From Betaproteobacteria bacterium (lineage in GTDB: Bacteria; Pseudomonadota; Gammaproteobacteria; Burkholderiales; Rhodocyclaceae): a stretch of 64,000 nt of DNA. Both the position numbers and the translations under genes were made by a program. Positions within the stretch are counted from its first letter, which is position 1; each line of letters begins with the position of its first letter. A model generated the notes under the pieces. The model worked only from the letters and a program-made list of their open reading frames with translations, was not told the origin of the DNA and made no database searches. The stretch is from the NCBI GenBank assembly GCA_016720065.1, contig JADJXY010000001.1, forward strand, positions 186,001-250,000, given 5' to 3'. Below, piece after piece: positions 1-7,683 of this stretch.

Positions 1-782
1 ATGAGCGGGGCGCCTTCACCGGCGCCCAGGCCCAGCGCCGCGGACGCTTCGAACAGGCCGACGGCGGCACCCTCTTTCTCGATGAAATCGGCGACATGCC
101 GGCGGAACTCCAGACCCGTCTCCTGCGGGTGCTTTCCGACGGCCATTTCTACCGGGTGGGCGGTCACTCGCCCATCAAAGCCAATGTGCGGGTCATCGCC
201 GCCACCCACCAGAATCTGGAAACCCGGGTGAAGGAGGGGCTGTTCCGGGAAGACCTCTTCCATCGCCTCAACGTCATCCGCATCCGGCTGCCGGCCTTGC
301 GCGAGCGGCACGAGGACATCCCCCTGCTCACCCGGCACTTCCTCCAGAAGAGCGCCAAGGAACTGGGGGTGGAACCCAAGCGCCTGTCGGAAGCGGCGGT
401 GAAGTATCTCTGCGCCCTGGATTTCCAGGGCAACGTGCGGCAACTGGAGAACCTCTGCCATTGGCTGACGGTCATGGCGCCGGGGCAACTGGTCGAAGTC
501 AACGACCTGCCGGCGGAACTGCGCGACGCCCCCGCCGCCGCCGTCGCCACCGACTGGGAGAGTGCCCTGGAAGCCGAAGTCGATCGCCTGCTGGCGCGGG
601 GGGTGGGGGACGTCCATGGTCTTCTGTCGCAGACCTTCGAGCGCATCCTCATCGCCCGCGCCCTGGCCCATACCGCCGGACGGCGCATCGAAGCCGCCAA
701 CGCCCTGGGCATCGGCCGCAATACCATTACCCGCAAGATCGCGGAACTCGGCATCGACGCCGGACGGGAGGCGGCGGAGTAG
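1..782 (+). CDS. ntrC: NtrC-type sigma54-dependent response regulator, 3' part
   Basis: This is the C-terminal 259 residues of an enhancer-binding activator; the 5' end lies outside the window and whole codons begin at base 3. The GAFTGA loop that contacts sigma54 is at visible residues 3-8, followed by the Walker B segment [11 protein letters not shown] and the sensor region [12 protein letters not shown] of the AAA+ domain. The last 45 residues form a Fis-type helix-turn-helix ([19 protein letters not shown]), the DNA-binding end of NtrC. The close match of this tail to NtrC rather than NifA or DctD is my basis for the symbol; the receiver domain cannot be seen. The sigma54-type promoter before amtB at 46095 is a plausible target. 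Confidence 0.85.
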   Translation, partial: ERGAFTGAQAQRRGRFEQADGGTLFLDEIGDMPAELQTRLLRVLSDGHFYRVGGHSPIKANVRVIAATHQNLETRVKEGLFREDLFHRLNVIRIRLPALRERHEDIPLLTRHFLQKSAKELGVEPKRLSEAAVKYLCALDFQGNVRQLENLCHWLTVMAPGQLVEVNDLPAELRDAPAAAVATDWESALEAEVDRLLARGVGDVHGLLSQTFERILIARALAHTAGRRIEAANALGIGRNTITRKIAELGIDAGREAAE

Positions 783-893
783 TCCGTTTGCGCGCTCCGC
801 GGGAGCGCAGGCTGCGGGCCGGGAGCGGGCGGGATGACACCCCGGGTCGCCGCCGGGCCGCGGTTTCGAGTCGCGGGGCTCTACAATGCCGCC

Positions 894-1700
894 ATGCCGC
901 TCATCGACCCCGCCCGCCTCGCTCCCCTCCTTGGCCCCTGGGCCGGACGGTTCGACGTCGATGCCCTGGCGGAGTGCGACTCGACCAGCAGCGAGGTGCT
1001 GCGGCGCGCCGAGGCCGGGGCACCGGCCGGTCTGGTGGTGGTGGCCGACCGCCAGACCGCCGGGAGGGGGCGCCGGGGCCGCGTGTGGCATGCCGAACCC
1101 GAGGATGCCTTGACGTTTTCCCTGCTCTGGCGCATCGAGGGGCCCCCTGCGCGGCTGGCGGGCCTCTCGCTCGCCGTGGGGCTGGCCCTGGTCCAGGCGC
1201 TGGAACACCTGGGCTTCCGCGCCCTGGGCCTCAAGTGGCCCAATGACGTGCTCGGTCTTTGTTGCGGCGGCTGGGCCAAGCTGGCCGGGGTTCTGGTGGA
1301 ACTGAGCAGCGGACCGCGGGGGACGCAGGCCGTGATCGGCGTCGGAATCAATTTGCGGGCGCCGCAAGTGGGTCTCGACCAGGCGGCCGCCGGGCTGGCC
1401 GACCTGGGCCCGGTGCCCGACCGGCATGAGGTGCTGGCGGCGCTCCTCGCGTCCCTGGGCGAGGTTCTGGCGCAATTCGCCCGGCAGGGCTTCGCGCTCC
1501 TGCGGCCGGCCTGGGAAGCGCGCCACGCCTGGGCCGGGCAGAGCGTCCGGGTCATCATCGACGCGGGAAAGGAGCTGACGGGAAGCTGCGTCGGCGTCGA
1601 CGTGGACGGCAGTCTGCTGCTTTCCGGCCCGGAGGGCCCGCAGCGCGTGGTCGCCGGTGACGTGAGCCTGAGAGCCGTGAGCGGAGGCCCGAGCGCGTGA
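894..1700 (+). CDS. birA: Biotin--[acetyl-CoA-carboxylase] ligase, monofunctional
   Basis: The enzyme attaches biotin to the biotin carboxyl carrier protein of acetyl-CoA carboxylase through biotinyl-AMP. The 268-residue protein carries the biotin/ATP loop TAGRGRRGRVW (about residues 55-65), the LKWPNDV motif and LAGVLVE with the catalytic-site lysine region. It lacks the N-terminal winged helix of E. coli BirA, so it should be a ligase without repressor activity. I chose ATG 894 because the protein begins there with the usual family N-terminus; an in-frame ATG at 834 would add 20 residues of unlikely sequence. The stop overlaps the GTG start of coaX by four bases, so the two genes are translationally coupled. 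A TACAAT hexamer lies at 882-887, very close to the start. Confidence 0.92.
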   Translation: MPLIDPARLAPLLGPWAGRFDVDALAECDSTSSEVLRRAEAGAPAGLVVVADRQTAGRGRRGRVWHAEPEDALTFSLLWRIEGPPARLAGLSLAVGLALVQALEHLGFRALGLKWPNDVLGLCCGGWAKLAGVLVELSSGPRGTQAVIGVGINLRAPQVGLDQAAAGLADLGPVPDRHEVLAALLASLGEVLAQFARQGFALLRPAWEARHAWAGQSVRVIIDAGKELTGSCVGVDVDGSLLLSGPEGPQRVVAGDVSLRAVSGGPSA

Positions 1701-2410
1701 TCTTCTGTATCGACAGCGGCAATACCCGCATCAAGTGGGGCATGCACGATGGCCGCGCCTGGGTGGGGCAGGGCGTCTGCCGCCAGGGGCGGGCGGCAGA
1801 CCTGTCCGAACTGGTGGTCGCCTGGCCCGAGCCGAGCCGCATCCTGTTGTCCAATGTGGCCGGGCCCAACGCCCAGGCTGCCATCCTGCAAGCCCTGGGG
1901 GCCTGGGGGAAGGCGGTTACCGTGATGCGCGCCACGGCCTGCGCCGGGGGCGTCGTCAATGGCTACCGGCAGCCGGAAACCCTGGGGGTCGATCGTTGGT
2001 GCGCCCTGGTGGGGGCGCGGCGGCGCCTGGGGCGAGCCGCAGTGGTGGTGGGGGCGGGGACCGCGACCACGGTGGATCTCCTGGACGGCCATGGCCGCTT
2101 TCTGGGGGGTTTGATCCTGCCGGGGCTGGAACTGATGCGCGAATCCCTGGCCCGCGGGACGGCGGGGCTGGCCCGGGCTTCCGGCCAGGTGGTCAGGCTG
2201 CCGGACAATACGGCGGATGCTATCGCCAGCGGTGCCGTCGAAGCGACGGCGGGGGCGGTGGAACGGGCCAGCCGCCGCCTGGGGGACGCCCCCTGTCTGC
2301 TCTTCGGCGGGGCGGCCGCTCCCCTCAAGGCGGCATTGACCCTGGAGGTGATCGAGGAGCCGCTCCTGGTCCTCGAAGGCTTGCACGTCCTCGCCGCCGA
2401 TAGCGCCTGA
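1697..2410 (+). CDS. coaX: Type III pantothenate kinase
   Basis: Phosphorylates pantothenate in the first committed step of coenzyme A synthesis. The 237-residue protein starts at GTG 1697, inside the birA stop (GTGA overlap). It has the family phosphate-binding motif DSGNTRIKWG near the N-terminus, the GVDRWCALVGARR segment that binds pantothenate, and VVGAGTATTVDLL of the ASKHA fold. Length and motif order are normal for CoaX. birA-coaX is a common betaproteobacterial pair. The window also holds coaD and coaE, at distant positions. Confidence 0.96.
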   Translation: MIFCIDSGNTRIKWGMHDGRAWVGQGVCRQGRAADLSELVVAWPEPSRILLSNVAGPNAQAAILQALGAWGKAVTVMRATACAGGVVNGYRQPETLGVDRWCALVGARRRLGRAAVVVGAGTATTVDLLDGHGRFLGGLILPGLELMRESLARGTAGLARASGQVVRLPDNTADAIASGAVEATAGAVERASRRLGDAPCLLFGGAAAPLKAALTLEVIEEPLLVLEGLHVLAADSA

Positions 2411-2546
2411 ATCGGGACAGTTCGATCCTTCGCTTCGACCCCACGCGGTTCCGCGCGGCCGCCCCGATCCGGTGAATGCGTCTCCGGGGCAACACGTGCA
2501 ACGGGCCTATCGACGGGCTCCCCCCGCGGCGGGCGAGAAATCAAGG

Positions 2547-2575
2547 TTGAATATCCGGCCCGGCCGGGCGACAAT
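2547..2575 (+). promoter_or_regulatory. Predicted sigma70 promoter with palindromic spacer, upstream of the DUF350 cluster
   Basis: A -35 candidate TTGAAT (2547-2552) and a -10 candidate GACAAT (2570-2575) are separated by exactly 17 bp. The spacer contains a perfect palindrome CCGGCC-C-GGCCGG (2555-2567). Expected transcription start is near 2582, leaving a leader with GAGGGG five bases before ATG 2606. Each hexamer matches consensus at 4 of 6 positions, so strength is uncertain; the palindrome could be an operator or chance in GC-rich DNA. Confidence 0.45.
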
Positions 2576-2605
2576 CCGGCCACGACGACCACCCGAGGGG
2601 ACGCC

Positions 2606-3007
2606 ATGCTAGATCAGGTGCTCAACAACCTGCCCGGCTTTGCCATGTATTTCGCGGCCGCCATTGTCATTCTGGCCGTGTTTCTCGTGCTGTATGCCTT
2701 CATGACCCCCTACGACGAGCTGACCCTCATCCGCCAGGGCAACGCCGCGGCCTCGGTGAGTCTGGCCGGCACCCTCCTGGGGATCGCGCTGCCGGTGGCG
2801 GTCGCCGTGGCGGTGAGCCACAACCTCTACACCATGGCGGGCTGGGGCACGGTGGCCTGCGTCATCCAGCTTGCCGTCTTCGGCGTCGCCCGCCTCGTCC
2901 TGCCCCATCTGGCCGAGGATATCCCGGCGGGCAAGGTTGCCTCCGGCGTCTTCGTCGCTTCTCTGTCTTTGGGTATCGGCGTCATCAACGCCGCCTGCAT
3001 CGTTTAA
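2606..3007 (+). CDS. DUF350 family inner-membrane protein (YjfL-like)
   Basis: A 133-residue integral membrane protein with about four hydrophobic segments (roughly residues 12-32, 48-68, 77-97 and 110-130). The region between the first two, TPYDELTLIRQGNAAASVSL, is typical of DUF350 (E. coli YjfL), whose biochemical role is not established. It opens a same-strand cluster with an SPFH protein (17 bp downstream), a DUF4178 protein, a small peptide and a membrane spermidine synthase homologue. DUF350 genes are known to occur beside DUF4178 and spermidine-synthase-like genes in other bacteria, which supports one shared membrane function. ATG 2606 is preceded by a GAGGGG ribosome-binding site. 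Confidence 0.88.
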   Translation: MLDQVLNNLPGFAMYFAAAIVILAVFLVLYAFMTPYDELTLIRQGNAAASVSLAGTLLGIALPVAVAVAVSHNLYTMAGWGTVACVIQLAVFGVARLVLPHLAEDIPAGKVASGVFVASLSLGIGVINAACIV

Positions 3008-3024
3008 TCACCTGGGAGATCGCC

Positions 3025-4077
3025 ATGGCCCTGATGGACTTCATCAAGAAACAATTCATCGACATCCTGCAATGGACCGAGGAGGGCGACGGCGTCCTCG
3101 CCTGGCGCTATCCCATGCAGGATTTCGAAATCCAGTACGGGGCGAGCCTCACGGTGCGCGAGTCCCAGATGGCGGTATTCGTGAATGAGGGCAAGGTGGC
3201 CGACGTCTTCACGCCGGGCATGCACAAGCTCACCACCCAGACCCTGCCGGTCCTGACCTACCTGCAGAACTGGGACAAGCTCTTCGAATCCCCCTTCAAG
3301 TCCGACCTGTACTTCTTCTCGACCCGCAGCCAGCTCGACCAGAAGTGGGGCACCCCCAACCCCATCACCATCCGCGACAAGGAATTCGGCATCGTCCGCC
3401 TGCGGGCCTTCGGCATCTACTCGTACCACATCGTTGATCCCAAGGTCTTCCACCAGAAGATTTCCGGCACCCGAGACACCTACACCCGGGACGAACTTGC
3501 CGGACAGCTGCGCAATACCATGGTCGCCGGCATGACCGACCTCTTTGGCGAATCCGGGTTGGCCTTCATCGACATGGCGGCCAACCAGGACGAATTCGGC
3601 AAGGCCATGAAAGCCAAGATGGACCCGGTCTTCGCCGATTTCGGCTTGGCCCTGGATTCCCTGGTGGTGCAGAACGTCTCCCTGCCCGAGGAATTGCAGA
3701 AGATCCTCGACCAGCGCATCGGCATGAACATGATCGGCGACATGGGGCGCTACACCCAATATCAGGTTGCCAACAGCATTCCGCTGGCGGCCCAGAACGA
3801 AGGCGGCATGGCGGGCCTGGGCGCCGGCCTGGGCGCCGGGGTCGGTTTCGGGCAGGTGATGGGCCAGGCCATGGCCCAGGCCATGCAGCCCGGGGCAGCG
3901 CCCGCCGGAGCCGCTCCTGCCGCCACCCCCTCGGCTGCGGCACCCGCCGCCCCCGGGGTGTCGGCCGACGATATCGTGGCGACCCTGGAAAAACTGCACG
4001 GCCTGGTCGAGAAGGGCATCCTCTCCAAGGAGGAATTCGAGGCCAAGAAGGCGGAGCTTCTCAAAAAACTCTCCTGA
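3025..4077 (+). CDS. SPFH domain protein with C-terminal SHOCT domain
   Basis: A 350-residue SPFH/band-7 relative of the type often annotated as virion core protein or YdjI-like. The SPFH domain occupies about residues 20-240 (ASLTVRESQMAVFVNEGK at its start, VQNVSLPEELQKILDQRIG near its end). A Gly/Ala/Met/Pro-rich linker follows, then a C-terminal SHOCT module of about 30 residues (VATLEKLHGLVEKGILSKEEF) that in other proteins mediates oligomerisation. No transmembrane helix is evident, so it may attach peripherally to the membrane protein encoded upstream. SPFH proteins scaffold membrane microdomains. In related clusters a PspA-like protein sits in this position; here the scaffold is SPFH, which is an inference from gene order. 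Confidence 0.88.
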   Translation: MALMDFIKKQFIDILQWTEEGDGVLAWRYPMQDFEIQYGASLTVRESQMAVFVNEGKVADVFTPGMHKLTTQTLPVLTYLQNWDKLFESPFKSDLYFFSTRSQLDQKWGTPNPITIRDKEFGIVRLRAFGIYSYHIVDPKVFHQKISGTRDTYTRDELAGQLRNTMVAGMTDLFGESGLAFIDMAANQDEFGKAMKAKMDPVFADFGLALDSLVVQNVSLPEELQKILDQRIGMNMIGDMGRYTQYQVANSIPLAAQNEGGMAGLGAGLGAGVGFGQVMGQAMAQAMQPGAAPAGAAPAATPSAAAPAAPGVSADDIVATLEKLHGLVEKGILSKEEFEAKKAELLKKLS

Positions 4078-4110
4078 CCGGCGGCGGCCCCACGCCGCCG
4101 CACTTTTCCC

Positions 4111-6030
4111 ATGGCCCGGACCGCCGCCTGCCCCTCCTGCGGAGCCCCCGTCGTCTTCAAGTCGGCGGCGTCCATCTTCGCCGTCTGCGAGTACTGCCAG
4201 AGCACCCTGGTGCGTCACGACCAGGCCCTCGAGGACATCGGCAAGATGGCGGCCCTGGCCGAGGACCGCTCGCCCTTGCAACTGGGCAGCGAGGGCCAAT
4301 GGCAGGGGCTGCACTTTGCCCTCATCGGCCGCATCCAGCTGCGCTACGGCGAGGGCTTGTGGAACGAGTGGCATCTGCTCTTCGACGACCAGCGTACCGG
4401 CTGGCTTTCCGAAGCCAACGGCGAATACGTCGTTTCCTTCCTGCATCAGCTGCGGGAGCCGCTGCCTCCCTTTGAGTCCCTGGCGCCCGGCGGGCGGCTG
4501 ACCCTGGCCAGCCGGGCCTGGACGGTGACCAATATCGAGGACGCCGAATGCGTCGCCGGCCAAGGGGAACTGCCGTTCAAGGTGGGGCCGGGCTACAAGG
4601 CTCCCGTGGTGGATCTGCGCTGCGGCGACAATTTCGCCACCCTGGATTATTCGGAAACGCCGCCCCTGCTCTTCGTCGGGTCGGCGGTGGCCTTCAAATC
4701 CCTCAAACTCAGCCACCTGCGCGAAGGCATGCCGGAGGAGGCGCCGACGGTGGCAGCCCAGGTCTTCCGCTGCCCGAGCTGCGGATCGGCCATGCAGGCG
4801 CGCTCCAAGGAAATCCTGACCGTCGGGTGCGGCAGTTGCGGCGCCGTGGTCGACACCTCACGCAACGATTACAAGCTTCTGTCCAAGGCCCTCGGCATGC
4901 GGGACGAGAAGCACCTGCCCCGCATTCCCCTGGGCAGCACGGGTACCCTGGACGGGCAGCCCGTGGAAGTGATCGGCTTCATGGTGCGGGAATCGGTGTG
5001 CGAGGGCGTGGCCTACGCCTGGGGGGAATACCTTCTGGCGGCCGGCAACGGCACCTACCGCTGGCTGACCGAGTACGACGGGCACTGGAACGTGGTCGAT
5101 GTACTCTCCCAGCATCCCAGCGGCGGCAATGACTTCCAGGATGTGAATTTCGAAGGTGGCCGTTACAAGCACTTCGCCACCAGCAAGGCCGAGGTGATCC
5201 AGGTCCAGGGCGAATTCAACTGGCGGGTGAAGCGCGGCGACGTCTCCGCCGTGGCCGATTTCGTCGCCCCGCCCCTCATGCTCTCCCGCGACCGTACGGC
5301 CAAGGAAGTGAGCTGGTCCCGTTGCCTCTACGTGCAACCGGAAACGATTGCCGGCGCCTTCGGCCTCAAGGAGGCGCTGCGCAGCCCGGTGGGGGTCTAT
5401 GCCAATCAGCCCAACCCCTGGGAGGAGACCCACGGCCGGGTGTGCAAGATGTTCTGGTGGGCCTTGCTCGTCGTCGTGCTCCTGCAGGCCTATTTCGCCT
5501 TCCTGGGGGGCAGCCCCGTGCTGCTGCGTCAGCAACTGGCTTTCCAGCCCCACGGGGAAGAGGACACGGTCGTCTCCCAGGCCTTCGTGGTCAAGCCGGG
5601 GACCAAGAAGCTGGTGGTGGCCCACGAGACCGACCTCTACAACGACTGGATCGGGCTCAACGTCAATCTGGTCAACAAGGCCACCGGCGAGGCCTGGCCG
5701 GCGCCGCGGGAGGTTTCCTACTACGCCGGAGTCGACGGCGGCGAGAGCTGGTCCGAGGGCAGCCGCGACAACGAAGTGGTCTTCGTCGGCATTCCGGCGG
5801 GAACCTACTATCTGGCCATCGACCCGGATTATTCGGAGACGCCGCGGGACGTGCACAGCCGCCTGGAAGTAAAGGCGGGCTCGTCGGGTTGGTCCAACTT
5901 TGTCCTGGTCCTGCTCTTCCTCGCTGTCTTCCCCATTTTCACCCGCCTGCGCCGGGGCGCCTTCGAGGTTCGCCGCTGGGCGGAAAGCGACCACGCCCCC
6001 GTGGCTTCCGAAGATTCGGACGACGACTGA
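4111..6030 (+). CDS. DUF4178 membrane protein with two zinc ribbons
   Basis: A 639-residue protein. Residues about 5-30 form one zinc ribbon (CPSCGAP ... CEYCQ) and about 220-245 a second (CPSCGSA ... CGSCGA). DUF4178 beta-rich segments follow each ribbon (LRYGEGLWNEWHLLFDD; YAWGEYLLAAGNGTYRWL). Hydrophobic helices lie near residues 450-470 (FWWALLVVVLLQAYFAFLGG) and 596-612, enclosing a domain of about 125 residues that probably faces the periplasm. No enzymatic motif is visible. It sits between the SPFH and spermidine synthase genes, and its TGA overlaps the ATG of the next small gene. DUF4178 is conserved beside DUF350 and spermidine synthase genes elsewhere, but its function is unknown to me. 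Confidence 0.85.
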   Translation: MARTAACPSCGAPVVFKSAASIFAVCEYCQSTLVRHDQALEDIGKMAALAEDRSPLQLGSEGQWQGLHFALIGRIQLRYGEGLWNEWHLLFDDQRTGWLSEANGEYVVSFLHQLREPLPPFESLAPGGRLTLASRAWTVTNIEDAECVAGQGELPFKVGPGYKAPVVDLRCGDNFATLDYSETPPLLFVGSAVAFKSLKLSHLREGMPEEAPTVAAQVFRCPSCGSAMQARSKEILTVGCGSCGAVVDTSRNDYKLLSKALGMRDEKHLPRIPLGSTGTLDGQPVEVIGFMVRESVCEGVAYAWGEYLLAAGNGTYRWLTEYDGHWNVVDVLSQHPSGGNDFQDVNFEGGRYKHFATSKAEVIQVQGEFNWRVKRGDVSAVADFVAPPLMLSRDRTAKEVSWSRCLYVQPETIAGAFGLKEALRSPVGVYANQPNPWEETHGRVCKMFWWALLVVVLLQAYFAFLGGSPVLLRQQLAFQPHGEEDTVVSQAFVVKPGTKKLVVAHETDLYNDWIGLNVNLVNKATGEAWPAPREVSYYAGVDGGESWSEGSRDNEVVFVGIPAGTYYLAIDPDYSETPRDVHSRLEVKAGSSGWSNFVLVLLFLAVFPIFTRLRRGAFEVRRWAESDHAPVASEDSDDD

Positions 6031-6176
6031 TGTTCAGGAAATTCACCCTCGTCATGAGCCTCGCCGCCGTATCCTTCTTTGGCTACGCCCAGCACCAGGG
6101 CTGGAATCTCTTCGACGATGTGGCCAATTCCGACGGGCGTTCGGGCAGCGGCAGCAGCCGCCTCTACCACAAGTAA
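6030..6176 (+). CDS. Small 48-residue secreted or membrane-anchored peptide
   Basis: Starts at ATG 6030, which overlaps the stop of the DUF4178 gene, and ends just before the spermidine synthase homologue. The product has a basic start (MFRKF), a hydrophobic stretch (TLVMSLAAVSFFGYA) resembling a short signal peptide or single membrane span, and a polar tail rich in Ser and Gly ending RLYHK. Tight coupling to both neighbours argues that it is translated. I do not recognise a family. DUF4247-type or other small membrane proteins occupy similar positions in related clusters, but I cannot show homology. Confidence 0.6.
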   Translation: MFRKFTLVMSLAAVSFFGYAQHQGWNLFDDVANSDGRSGSGSSRLYHK

Positions 6177-6177
6177 C

Positions 6178-7677
6178 TTGCAACACGCGCTTCTCGTCTC
6201 GGTCTTCATCGTCGCCTCCTGCGGGCTCGCCTACGAGCTGATCGCCGGGGCGCTGGCCTCCTACCTCCTGGGCGATTCGATCACCCAGTTCTCGACGGTG
6301 ATCGGCACCTACCTCTTCGCCATGGGCGCCGGCTCCTGGCTTTCCCGCTACATCACCCGCGATCTGGTGCGGCGCTTCATCCAGATCGAAGTCATGGTCG
6401 GTCTGCTGGGGGGCTTCTCCGCCGTCGTCCTCTTCATGGCCTTCGTCTGGCAACCGGCCCCCTTCAAACTCCTGCTCTACCTCTCGGTTTTTGGCGTGGG
6501 GGTTCTGGTCGGCCTCGAAATCCCCCTGGTGATGCGCATCCTCAAGGGGGAACTGGATTTCAAGGATCTGGTTTCCCAGGTGCTCACCTTCGACTACCTG
6601 GGGGCTCTTGCCGTATCGGTCCTCTTTCCCTTGCTGCTCGCCCCGCAACTGGGACTGGTGCGCACCGGCCTGCTGTTCGGCCTGCTCAACATCGCGGTCG
6701 CCCTCTGGGCCCTGCTGCTCTTTCGCACCCGCCTGCCCGCCGGCCGTGCCCTGGCCGCCCAGTGCTGGACGGCCTTCGCCGCCGTGGCCGCCGCCTTTGC
6801 CGGAGCGGGGCAACTCACCACCCTGGCCGAAGCCCATCTGTACGCCGACGAAATCGTCCATGCCGAATCGACGCCCTACCAGCGCATCGTCGTCACTCGC
6901 TGGCGCGACGACCTGCGCCTCTTCCTCAACAACAACCTGCAATTCTCCTCACGGGACGAATACCGCTACCACGAAGCCCTGGTCCACCCCGGCCTCGCCG
7001 CCCTCCCCGGCGCCCGGCGGGTGCTCGTCCTGGGGGGCGGGGACGGCCTGGCGGTGCGCGAAATCCTCAAGTACCCCCAGGTCCAGTCGGTCACCCTGGT
7101 GGACCTGGACCCGGCCATGACCCGGCTCTTCTCCCAGGCGCCTTCCCTGGTCGCCTTGAACGGCGGCGCCCTGGCATCGCCCCGGGTGCAGGTGGTCAAT
7201 GCCGACGCCCTGAAGTGGCTGGAAGAGGCCGATGGCCATTGGGACTTCATCGTGGTCGACTTCCCCGACCCCGCCAATTTCGCCCTGGGCAAGCTCTATA
7301 CCTCGGCCTTCTACCGCCTCCTGGAAAAGCGCCTCTCGGCCCGCGGTCTCCTGGTCGTGCAATCCACCTCACCCCTCTACGCCCGCCAGGCCTTCTGGTG
7401 CGTCGCCACGACCCTGGAAAGCGTCGGCCTCACCGTGTATCCCTATCACGCCCTGGTGCCTTCCTTCGGCGAATGGGGCTTCCTCCTCGCCGGTCGCAGC
7501 GCCTATGCGCCGCCCGCGGCCTATCCGGTGCCAACGCGCTTCCTTACCGCGGAAACCACGCCTGCCCTGTTCCAATTCCCGGCCGACATGGCGCGGGTGC
7601 CGACGCAAGTGAATCAGCTCAACAACCAGGTCCTGGTGCGCTACTTCGAGGCCGAGTGGCAGAAGGTGCAGCGCTGA
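6178..7677 (+). CDS. Membrane-anchored spermidine synthase (polyamine aminopropyltransferase) homologue
   Basis: About 499 residues. The N-terminal ~215 residues are strongly hydrophobic with about seven membrane segments (from LLVSVFIVASCGLAYELIAG onward). The C-terminal half is a spermidine-synthase-like Rossmann domain with the nucleotide motif VLVLGGGDGLAVREIL and an acidic-loop variant IVVDFPDPANFALGKLY in place of the usual VDSTDP. It probably transfers an aminopropyl group from decarboxylated S-adenosylmethionine to an amine at the membrane, but the substrate is unproven. I chose TTG 6178, directly after the preceding stop; the open frame extends back to an ATG at 6079 that would overlap the small gene. 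No S-adenosylmethionine decarboxylase gene is in the window. Confidence 0.85.
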   Translation: MQHALLVSVFIVASCGLAYELIAGALASYLLGDSITQFSTVIGTYLFAMGAGSWLSRYITRDLVRRFIQIEVMVGLLGGFSAVVLFMAFVWQPAPFKLLLYLSVFGVGVLVGLEIPLVMRILKGELDFKDLVSQVLTFDYLGALAVSVLFPLLLAPQLGLVRTGLLFGLLNIAVALWALLLFRTRLPAGRALAAQCWTAFAAVAAAFAGAGQLTTLAEAHLYADEIVHAESTPYQRIVVTRWRDDLRLFLNNNLQFSSRDEYRYHEALVHPGLAALPGARRVLVLGGGDGLAVREILKYPQVQSVTLVDLDPAMTRLFSQAPSLVALNGGALASPRVQVVNADALKWLEEADGHWDFIVVDFPDPANFALGKLYTSAFYRLLEKRLSARGLLVVQSTSPLYARQAFWCVATTLESVGLTVYPYHALVPSFGEWGFLLAGRSAYAPPAAYPVPTRFLTAETTPALFQFPADMARVPTQVNQLNNQVLVRYFEAEWQKVQR

Positions 7678-7683
7678 GAGGCG

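Noticed and set aside
882..887. TACAAT as a birA promoter giving a leaderless transcript
   Set aside because: No acceptable -35 lies at the right distance, so I kept it only as a remark.
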